Source: Porogramme epimiltina (lineage: Eukaryota; Basidiomycota; Agaricomycetes; Polyporales; Polyporaceae). From it: a stretch of 36,392 bases of DNA. Both the position numbers and the translations under genes were made by a program. Below are positions 21,965 to 30,723 of the stretch, one piece after another (the first letter of the stretch is position 1; the number at the start of each line of letters is the position of its first letter). The stretch is from positions 1 to 36,392 of the forward strand of contig FTLJ01000431.1 in NCBI GenBank assembly GCA_900155495.1, written 5' to 3'. The notes beneath the pieces are model-generated. The model saw only the letters and a list, made by a program, of their open reading frames with translations. It did not search any database and had not been told where the DNA came from.

Positions 21965-24364
21965 AATTGATGAAGAGGATGTCGATGTTGAGTAAACGGA
22001 GCAAGGCACCGGTGGCAGCTAAGATGAGTGGGAGAAGCCGGGCGTGAGTGGAAGAAACGAAACAACAGAAGACACTTTTAGCGATTCTGTTGATTTCAGC
22101 GGTGACGAAGTTCTTATATACCTAGGTTGCGGAGGAGGGGCGGGTTGCTTGCTTGAAGCTATTTTAGTCTCCGTTGCACAACACCGCTCAAGAAGTGGAC
22201 ATTTGATCGGCACAGCATCGTCTGGCCACTCCAAGTGATATCAACAGGTGAAGTCTATCAATGTCAATTTAGATACGTAGCGGAGCGGAGAACTCACATA
22301 GTTCTCACTCGGGCCCATTCGGTCGTGTGCTAGTGGAATCATGCACGCATAGGATCTTGGAAAAAGCGTAGCGACAGTGCTAATACGCCCTAGCTCTTAC
22401 GCTGGTATACCGGTAATATGGCGGTCAAGTTGTGCATAGAAGCGATCTGAAAATAGACATGGATATCATCTAGAAGGGGGGAGCGTAGACTATACAGCCC
22501 CTGGTGTCCGCTGAAAACCCACTGATCAAGAAGAGAGGAGGTCCGACCGGCAGGAAAACGGGCGTCATACACTACAGCGCGTCCGCGCTTGCGTGTCTTT
22601 TTTCGTCAACCGTCGCACTGAGCTGGGGGTGGATCAGTCACGAATGCCGAGGAGCGCTCCGAGGCTGGCTTCCGACCGGTCTCTAGCGGCGTTCACCAGG
22701 GCTATATTCGCGGCACCTTTTGTTTCAGACAAGCTCGAGAACGCATCTGCCATGGCCGGTAAGCTCGAAGCGGCGAGCAATCGAGGAGGACGAGGCAGAA
22801 AGCGGTGCTTTCCGTAGTCACGGCGGTGATGTACGACCGTCCACTTCGCTCAAGGTCACACTCGGAGGAGTGGGAAGCGCGTAAGGAACATTGCCGCTCC
22901 TCGTTTGCCGCAAAGCTACCATCATATTGAAGCACCGGAAGCGCGGGTCGTGCATTGCACAGGTCATGCGTAGAGTAAGTAGAGGAGGGCCTGTGAGGCC
23001 TGTGAGGTCAATAGCGGAGCAAAGAATTCGGTAAATAGGCCTTACCGTGACGAAACTTAGCGTAATGGCGGTGTTGCATTTGTTGAATGCGTTCTATGCC
23101 GGTCGCCCTAAAGCGTGACGAGATGAAGCCAGGATACTCTCGAGTATGCCAAATTTAGCGTGTGTTGTATGAGGCTGCGAAGTTTGTCGAAGCGACAGAG
23201 AAAGGACTGGGAAGCGGACAGCGCTGACTAAGCATGATGACGTGAGACACTCATCGATGAAAGCAGCCCAGCGACTCGGACGAAGCCAACTCTCCCGCCC
23301 CCAGTGCCACTCCCTTCCGCCGCCGTCCATCTCATCCCACTCAGATTTTGCTCCCCTTTCCTGCCACCTCGTTTTCACCTCACCCTCGACCCAACACGCA
23401 CCCGACCCCCGGAGAGACACAGCAGCCGTCGAGAATGTCAAGTGCTCCAGATCAACTCTTCGCGTCAACGCCCCCCGCATAATCGTCCTCGCAGGGCTAG
23501 GAGATGCCGGCAGCGATGAGCACGAGATGGACGGCGGATGTGTGCGCTGGGCTATGGGATCGATCTAGGATCTACGTACGTCCTACTGTTGGTCCAAACT
23601 CGTTCTCTCTGTCTCCACCGGCGTCTCCTCAATCCCCTTTGCCTTCTTCCTCTTCCCCCTCCATCCCCCTTGCCGAGGTTTCCCGTACACTCCCCGTATT
23701 TCCCCGCCTCCTGCTATTGCTCCCCGCTGTGCACTCGTCCGGTCACGCTGAGCCTCGCGGCGTGGCAAGCCCCTCACCGGCACCGCCCGGGTGACACCCT
23801 GTACCCTGTCACACCTCGTGTTTTCCGTGACCGTTCGTGTAAACTGGCGCGTTTCCCCGTCCCCTACTCCTTCCCCACTCCATGGCATACCGCTCGCCCC
23901 TCCTGCAACCCTATCATTCCTGCCCCTTCGTTGCATTATCCAATATATTTGCTTGTCTTCACTACGGTGTGCTTATACTGTGCAAGATGTTCCGTGGGGC
24001 TATGTATTCCCGATGTCCCCCCTCTGCTTTCCTATCGAGCGGGAGACGTCCTCGTATTGTGCCCACATGGGCCTCCCAGGACTACACTTCTACACCTTCG
24101 TGCTCTCTATTCTCTCCTCACACATTTTACTTTGCGATGCAACAGAAGAAGATCTGAAGCACTCCCCACGTACATAGTGTATTCACAAGGGTACCGCAGC
24201 ATGTTTTAGTAGACCAGCGCCCGAGGTTTCTATAGCGTTGCAGCCACAGCTGTTATATTGTTCTCAGTTCACAACCACAACCTCACCACCACCCTCATAT
24301 CCCGCCCGCGTACATACCGTTCCGTTACTCCATCTTCCCCATCCACATCTCTAGAATCCTCGGC
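21965..24364. other. Intergenic region with 7TM-B promoter; no confident gene
   Basis: A TATA box for 7TM-B (TATATAAG on the minus strand, 22113-22120) lies about 150 bp before its ATG. Between 22.2 and 23.2 kb I see only short, unremarkable open stretches. From 23.25 to 24.2 kb the plus strand is strongly pyrimidine-rich and carries long open frames rich in Pro, Ser, Leu and Cys. Their composition follows from the base bias, and I do not accept them as genes. This would be promoter and leader region for the homeodomain gene at 24365. Confidence 0.4.
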
Positions 24365-25514
24365 ATGTCTTTCGCGACCGCACCCTCGTATCTTGCGCCA
24401 GTTGCAGAAAACCTTTCCACTCTTCTCTGCCCTACGGGCAGCGCCAGAATTTCGTTGCGCGAGATTCAGCACGTCCCCGCCAGTCACCTCGACTTGCTGC
24501 TGGGCGCGGAACTTGTGCGCAAGCATCACCGGCACTGGCTGGCACCCTCTACCCTCGTGGTGGAGGTCAATGTACGAACCCCCCTCTCTCCCCCTCACTC
24601 TCCTGCTCACCATCGTCGACAACGGCACAGTGGTTAGGTTACCCTTCGCAGCCTTATCAAATCCCTCTACGCAACAGAGAGTACCCAATCGACACGATGG
24701 GTGCGCTTCTGAAAGCGATCGTAGCCTGCTACGACACCTTCGCCGCTGTACGTCTTTTCGTCGTCTAACCGCACTCCCAGCGCCCGCGCGACGCGTCCCG
24801 GGCGCTCCTAGACGCGTCGCGCATCTCACGTGCCCGGAATGTCCGCTCACTCCGCCCAAATAGGACGTCCTCAGGAACCATCACGAATTCCGGCCGTCAC
24901 CGCATCTGGGCGCCTCGCAGTGGGCCTGGCGCATCACCACGGACCCGGGCCCGCCTCTCGACCGTCTCTTCCTCAAGGCCGTACACAACATCGGCACACA
25001 CCGCTCAGGCCATCCGCTCATCTTCGCGGAGGTCGACTTCGTCCCGCAGGAGCCCGCGCACGCCCCGCGAGACCCCCCGGCAGTACCCCGGCAGCGCGCC
25101 CAACGCATGCCCAGTGTTGCCTCGCTCTCGTATGCGCCCTTTCCGCAGGGCACCCTCGTCCTCGAGCCGCCCGTGGACCCCAAGCCGACTCGTGCCCGCC
25201 GCACCCAGCTCACAGCCGCCCAGAGGGCATACTTGGAGCGGCTCTTCCACTCCAGCCGCTCGATCACCGATGTCGCACAGGATATGCACTACCCGACGTA
25301 CGGCAAGGACCTCGCAGCAGGTATCGCGTTCGCCTTTGGTGTGGACAGGGGCCAGATCGTGAAATGGTGCGCTGCGCCCCCGATCTTCGCTATAGAGCAT
25401 AGCGCTGACGAGGGGCTGTTGTTGTTTAGGTTCCAAAACAGGCGCAATAAGGAGAAGGAGGAGAAGGCGCGCCGAGCGGCGCTAGAACGACGCACAGGGG
25501 CACTAGAGGGGTAA
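24365..25514 (+). CDS. Homeodomain protein with an atypical long loop
   Basis: Four exons (24365-24571, 24631-24747, 24864-25366, 25430-25514) give 303 residues. The C-terminal homeodomain (about residues 217-288) has helix 1 in RRTQLTAAQRAYLERLF and recognition helix QIVKWFQNRRNKEKEEKARR, with the invariant W276, F, N and R. About 40 residues separate the helix 1 Phe from W276, against 28 in a canonical 60-residue homeodomain, so there are some 12 extra residues between helices 1 and 2. The N-terminal 200 residues, including REYPIDTMGALLKAIVACYDTFAA and FVPQEPAHAPRD, match no family I can name. Size and layout recall basidiomycete mating-type HD proteins, but no HD1/HD2 divergent pair or mip1-like neighbour is present, so that identity is unproven. 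Likely a nuclear DNA-binding regulator. Intron 3 splits the recognition helix. Confidence 0.75.
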
Positions 25515-25724
25515 TTTTTGTGCTATTGACTCGCGCCGGCGGCCACGACGCACACGTGTGTGCAGTGGCTGAAGCCACTCCATGATACTTCTCATCCGAC
25601 ACTACTACCCTACTATCTCAGCACCGCATACGCTATATATTGCACTCGAAGGAGGAATTCGGCGCATACTGCGCTCTACCCGTTATATGTGACGGTTACT
25701 AAACGATATTTATTGTGAAGCCTC
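25515..25724. other. Short convergent gap between the homeodomain gene and 7TM-C
   Basis: Only 210 bp separate the two stop codons, so the 3' untranslated regions must be short or overlap. A TATA-like ctatatattg run near 25632-25641 has no visible gene downstream and may be part of polyadenylation signals. Confidence 0.4.
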
Positions 25725-27397
25725 TCAGACCTCTTCGTCTTTAGGGGGAGGCGTCGGAGGGCGCAGCTCTAGAGAACGAGTACGCGAGCCGGCCAAGGTA
25801 CTTGTAGTGGCATTGTTGACATCCCCGTTCTCGTGTTTCTCGCACTCCCCAGAGCGATCCCGGGTACATGCTAAGGAGGGGAGCCCCGTATGAGATATTA
25901 CATTCTCCAGTGTCGACTTTTTCATCGCGACAATGAGGATGATGATCGTAGGGTATATCGCCTGCGTGTATATTATAAGCATGAAGATTGATCGCACGAC
26001 GTGTAAAACAGAAGAAAGAGCGACGCACGACGATAGGAATGAGGCATGTCTCATATGCGATAGACAATACCACGACATATTCCCCGTCAGGCACGACATT
26101 GAAAAGCTTCACTTTCTTGTTGTGCGCCACTAGAAATACGATGAGAGAGAGCTACACTCGCAAATGTCTGATCAAAACCTCATTCTGATAAAAATCGGAT
26201 ATCTAGCCTTACCCATACGGCGCAGTATATAATACCAGACTCAGCGAGAATAGCCAGGACGGTTCCCGCTCCAACCGTCTTGCTGTGTACGTGCTCCAGG
26301 TATTTGGAAACCTCTCGTCTATGTCTCCTGAGCAGCGGACCGACGTATCAGAGCTTAGAGCACAGATTTGGTGATTCTGCGGACATACCATGCCTTGTAA
26401 ATCACCAAGGACGTCGCGATTACGTTGGTACAGAAGGATAGAATCACTGCAGCGAGCCCAGACGTGGAGCTCTCCAATATCTGACTTCCTGACTCTGATG
26501 GTCCATTTGGAGCAGCCTCATAGTTTCCTGGTGGGATAGCCCATTGAGTGGAGATACGTCGTCCAGCGATGGCATTTTCAAGGCCTAGAACTGCTCAATA
26601 GTGAGAAAGTGTTGTAACCTGCAAATTATCGTATTGAGGTATACTGACCAAGAGTGGATAAGACTAATGCAGCGCCGACGGCTTTGACGGTGCCGTTGTA
26701 AGGATAGATCGCTATTGCACGCCACCACACAATAGCGTCTCCGACTACCATCTAATCCACCACTTATGAGGATGATTGATTAGCTCGTGGAACAGACCAC
26801 GAACCACTGTCACCAGTGCCGCCGTGGTGAAAAATGTAGGCGCGACATTGAATCTATGATTGAAATAATGCCCCTCAATATCATTTTCGCATTTGGACGC
26901 GGATTCAGCGTCGGTAGGCCGGCAGTTCATATAGGAATGTAATTCCGTTAGCACTGTGTTTGCGCCTCTCTGGTTGTCGAGTGCAGTAGTTATAACTCCG
27001 GCCCAGAAAAACACTGTGCTTGCGAACATGACGAAGAGAGCCGCCAGAAGAAACAAGTGGAACAGATGCTTTCCGCTGGTCCTTCTATCGTGTTGGAGAC
27101 TTTGGTGAGTAGCGAGTACCCATGGGAAAGACTGCGCGCATGAGCTTACAGAATAGTTATGACGGACAATGTGAACAAGGCTAGAAATATCCCTGAGAAC
27201 TCATAGTAGTCGTGAGGCCCATGGGTACGAGCGTTGACTCATGTGCTCATACCTTCCATGACAGATGCAAGCAATACAGTAATAACAGCAGTTCGTTGGT
27301 TGTCTACGAAATTGTCGACGGTCCATAGCGTATTGGCAGCGATATCCCAGGCCAGTTTGTTATCTTGAGGCGATAGGCATGTTTGGTTATCTGACAT
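25725..27397 (-). CDS. Seven-transmembrane protein of unknown function, paralogue 7TM-C
   Basis: Eight exons (27253-27397, 27150-27192, 26805-27099, 26649-26751, 26389-26590, 26213-26327, 26029-26151, 25725-25961) give 420 residues. It is closest to 7TM-A: RTAVITVLLASVMEG, FVMFASTVFFWAGVITTALDNQ, the Cys pair around RPTDAESASK, VVGDAIVWWRAIAIYPYN, CTNVIATSLVIYKAW, RHRREVSKYLEHVHSK, LAESGIIYCAVW and SIAYETCLIPIV. The cytoplasmic tail has TRDRSGE, like A (ARDRSRE), and ends in PPTPPPKDEEV, a motif it shares with 7TM-D. It points toward the homeodomain gene. A weak TATA-like motif (CATAAGG on the minus strand, 27536-27542) lies about 140 bp upstream. Function unknown. Confidence 0.75.
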
Positions 27398-28432
27398 AGT
27401 TGACGAAGGCACAATAGAAAATAGTGAGAGCTAGGGAAACGACGAGAGAAACAAGTTGTGCACGGAAGAAGCCTCGGAGAACCTGTCGACCGAGGACAAA
27501 GTTGGGAACTTCGGGATTGAGGAATCTACAGAGCTCCTTATGTTCCTGGCGTAGTGACAAGGATAGATGTTTGCCCTATGCCACCTTCGAGGATCGATCA
27601 ATGAGCAAAAGATCCGATAGGGTCGGTACTTCCATTCATTCCCCCCTTACGCAGAATTGTGAAACACGCACGATGTGACCTGGCGAAGCCTTCATCAAGT
27701 TTGTGACTAAGGGGATGGGGGTGTACACATTGGACAGGAGGACAGGCATATTGAGTGGAGACGTGTGGTGGGTCGATACCGCGAGGAGCGCGGGGGAGAT
27801 TGACGGCGCGGGTAGACAGAGATACCTCTTCCTCGTGGCCGCAGCACGGAGCAACCACCTGTAGCCTATAGCCGCCTCAAAATTTCTCGTAACAGCTTTC
27901 GGTTCTTCGGTGGGATACATACATCGTCGAAGGTCTGCTTGGACACACTAGTTTTGGCGAGAGAGACTCCCGAGGATCGTGAAATGGGTGTCGCAATCGT
28001 GCATAATGTTGTGTAAATTATTGTACCAATACAGTATGAGGGAGGTGTCACTCAGGATTGACTAGGAGCGCCCTGTTTTTCAGATCCTGATCTTGACCCC
28101 TCCTATCAAAGTACCGAGTATCACTACTTTAGGTTCATTCTCTGGCACTTTACACGCTGGCTCGTGACGTTACCGGCACTGGTCCCGTCCCCCACCAGCC
28201 AAACGAGAAAGCTACGAGATGGATGGTTGCTACATTCTCGCTAATACACATCTCCTTCCTTATTTCGAAGATTCAGAACTACGAGGAAAGGGGCCAACAC
28301 ATAGGTTCGGCATAAATCCCTCTGCTTGCATGGAAGGTCTTGGCACGAGACTAGGCCCGCACACGCCACTCGTATGTCTCAAAACAGCGCATCCAATCGG
28401 AACGGCGCCAATTCTGTGCTTGAGCAGCCGGT
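27398..28432. other. Intergenic region with 7TM-C promoter; no confident gene
   Basis: Short open stretches on both strands (for example 27598-27920 on the minus strand) lack motifs. The region should contain the 7TM-C promoter and whatever once preceded the homeodomain pseudogene at 28433. I could not align anything here with the first two exons of the intact homeodomain gene. Confidence 0.4.
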
Positions 28433-28755
28433 GACCGGTACTACGAGTGGCAGATCCCCGTAGACCCGGCACAGCTCTGGAGGGCTACGCCCGCCTTCAA
28501 GCGCCTCCAGCTGCGCTCCGTCGAGCAAGTCGGCGTGCCCCCACCGGATGGCCGTTCGTGTCGGCGCGTATCGAGTACGTCCCGCAGGAGCGCACGTATG
28601 CCCCGCGCGACGCTTCGTCCCATCCGCCTTGCGTCGGAGGACCCAGCGCATGCCCCCCGCCTCCTCCCTATTGTATGTGGCCTTCCCCCAGGGCCCCGCA
28701 ACGCGCACGCGTTAGTCGAAGCCACCGCACCCTGAGGGCATATCTTGAATGGTGC
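28433..28755 (+). pseudogene. Frameshifted homeodomain-gene fragment
   Basis: Reading shifts frame at least twice, but successive pieces follow the order of exon 3 of the homeodomain gene at 24864-25366. WQIPVDPAQLWR corresponds to WRITTDPGPPLDR, IEYVPQERTYAPRD to VDFVPQEPAHAPRD, RRTQRMPPASSLLYVAFPQGP to RQRAQRMPSVASLSYAPFPQGT, and HRTLRAYLEW to LTAAQRAYLERL. The fragment starts inside exon 3 and stops at helix 1, so the recognition helix is missing. It is a decayed copy of this family. Conservation of short peptides in three frames shows that it was coding before the frameshifts. Confidence 0.7.
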
Positions 28756-29594
28756 GTGCGCATCTCTCCTGCATTCTGTGGTGGGGCGGCTGACGACGAC
28801 CAGTTCGCAGTGCGCGCTCGTTCCCGTGTCCGGATCCCTCGATACCTTTCCTACGATGCCTCCACACCAACGATATTGCCGTATAGTCGTAACATATTTA
28901 TAATCAAAGGGGAGCCCAGCAGACTGCGCCTCGAGATCATCCGTCGTCCGAAACCTCCCTCAACTGGCTTAGCACTGATGTGTGCTTGACTATATGCGTG
29001 TAAAGATAACTCCTATTGGCTATCTAAGGTTTTATAGTATATTGCATGTGCATTGAAGCATCATGGCTAGTCAACCACCACATCCTGTTGACTCTAATAC
29101 AACATGGAGTGATCTCCCGGGGCCAAGAACCTCGACTTCAAGCTACTCATCGAGGATCCACTCAGCGCAGGAAGACGTTTCTGATGCGTCTTCCTGTGTC
29201 GCCATCTCGCTGGTGGCTTTGCTCTGGCGGAGCTCAAAACAGGGCGCAGAGATCCCTGCTATTGCCGCTCGCGCCACCACCACGTCTCCCTGCGTCCTCC
29301 CCACCGAGCCAAAAGCACTTCGACCACGTCTTCCCTCTCCCTGAGTTTCTATCGCGCTTGATTGCGCTATAGCTCACCAGTACCCTTCCTATCGCTCAAC
29401 AATACAACTTATTGGGTGTAGCCCATACTGAATCTCCAAACCGGGACTGGGTCTACCAATCTTGCCCTCCGATGGGTGAGCTTATTTCTTCAACATGTTA
29501 ACAGTATAACAGTACTGGTTCGCTCACCACATCACGGCCTTTTCAAGTTGTCGGTGGCGAGTTCACCTGTATGTCGAAGCGTAGAAGCGGCTAG
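28756..29594. other. Intergenic; unresolved gene remnants
   Basis: An ATG at 29063 opens a 93-codon stretch whose downstream neighbour in another frame (KNLDFKLLIEDPLSAGRR) also looks protein-like, suggesting a decayed or intron-split gene. I cannot build a consistent model. A TATA-like tttatag lies at about 29030-29036. Confidence 0.3.
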
Positions 29595-29944
29595 GACAAC
29601 GCTGCGCTCATTAAAAGCGCTTACCCGAAACTGGGCGGTGCGGCTTGGGAGCGGTTGCAATTGGTCTTGAAGCTTGATCCCTTAGCACCTCATTCGCTGA
29701 ACACAACCTCGTAAGTCGTACCCTCGACCCGTGATGTAAAGACACCACAACTCTTCTCATTAATCTTACTTCATTTCAGAACTGCGACGATAGTACCACC
29801 CATCACACTCACGGACACGGTCACACTCGGACTCCCGCGTTCAGGCACTGATAATTCCCTTCGCCGTGGCTATGCCCGACGTCGGGGAGGATGGGTGGTG
29901 GTGTATCTTGCTATCTCCCGCACACTCGCTCTCTGTAGTTAGAT
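29595..29944 (+). pseudogene. Exon-like gene fragment of unknown family
   Basis: From 29595 the sequence reads DNAALIKSAYPKLGG and then AAWERLQLVLKLDPLAPHSL. It reaches a good GTAAGT donor near 29710 and continues after a TTTCAG acceptor near 29780 in a matching phase to a stop near 29944. Immediately upstream the same frame continues (RPFQVVGGEFTCMSKRRSG) but is separated by a single TAG, which could be a nonsense mutation or the end of an intron. No start codon or family is recognised, so I treat it as a remnant. Confidence 0.3.
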
Positions 29945-29981
29945 TCGACTTATGAATATTAGTTTAGACACCACTTTGCTT

Positions 29982-29990
29982 TATATAAAG
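29982..29990 (+). promoter_or_regulatory. TATA box before a short two-exon reading frame
   Basis: TATATAAAG lies 61 bp before the ATG at 30043, a typical promoter spacing. What follows is only a short reading frame, so this may be the preserved promoter of a truncated gene. Confidence 0.4.
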
Positions 29991-30042
29991 TAATTTCTGA
30001 GGACGCCGCCATCTTTCTGACTCCATCCTCAAGCATCTTGAT

Positions 30043-30198
30043 ATGAGTCACGGTGAGCTCTTCTGACATTGGTTCTCTACATTTTTGACACGATGACTTC
30101 TCACAGCCACAGACAGAGCACAGGACGCTTGTACTGCTCCTCGAGGCCCGGAGGCATTGCTAGGGGATATTGGATATTTACCTAGATCCGGTTACTAA
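30043..30198 (+). CDS. Short two-exon reading frame, 33 residues; possibly the 5' end of a lost gene
   Basis: ATG AGT CAC G is followed by a GTGAGC donor. A CACAG acceptor at 30106 continues in frame (exon 30107-30198) with APRGPEALLGDIGYLPRSGY and then a TAA. A TATA box stands 61 bp upstream. The peptide has no CaaX end, signal peptide or membrane segment. It looks more like the start of a larger protein than a complete one, perhaps cut by a mutation at the TAA or by later rearrangement. Family not recognised. Confidence 0.3.
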
Positions 30199-30569
30199 AC
30201 GTCTACCGGCCTAGATATAGGACTCGCACGTTTGTCACTCTGTGAAGGTCTTTTCCGCAGCGCCAGGTACTTCCCGCACACTATCTTGCAGCAGAGCTGT
30301 AGAACACTCAGTGTAAAATTCTCACTCCAACCTGGTGGAAACACACTGGACGCATTCCCTTTCCCTGCACGGCTCCATGCGCACCAGGCTCTTGATTAGT
30401 TTGAGGGGGTTCGGTCGCTGCCATCCGCCATCTGTATCTTCATGGCAGATAGACGACCGGATGCTGTACAATTAGTGCGTAATGATCAGTCCAAGCTATC
30501 TATTGCTCCAAGCTTCCAAGTATCTCTGGGCACTGCGCTGCGTGCAGGCGTGCCGCCATGCGGTAAGCA
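30199..30569. other. Intergenic between the short frame and 7TM-D
   Basis: No gene seen. This is mainly the distal promoter of 7TM-D. Confidence 0.4.
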
Positions 30570-30576
30570 TATAAAA
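30570..30576 (+). promoter_or_regulatory. TATA box of 7TM-D
   Basis: TATAAAA lies about 150 bp upstream of the 7TM-D ATG at 30724. The spacing is close to that of the TATA-like motifs before 7TM-A and 7TM-B, which suggests the promoters were duplicated with the genes. Confidence 0.5.
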
Positions 30577-30723
30577 CGCCACAGAATGGTGCCAAAATGA
30601 TCGTTGTGAACACATCCCCGGGTTCCGTCTTGTGGGTTCTCTCCCCCGGAGACACTGCTTCCGGTGCGTCCCTTCAAATTTATCCGCAAAAACCACTAAT
30701 CTTTGAGCAATTGTAGGTTGGCC

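Noticed and set aside
23538..24209. 223-codon plus-strand frame rich in Pro, Leu, Cys and Ser
   Set aside because: Composition follows from a pyrimidine-rich strand, and overlapping frames are also open. Probably leader or promoter of the homeodomain gene.
24365..25514. Calling the homeodomain gene the mating-type A locus
   Set aside because: No divergent HD1/HD2 pair, no mip1 and no beta-flanking gene are visible, and the homeodomain loop is atypical.
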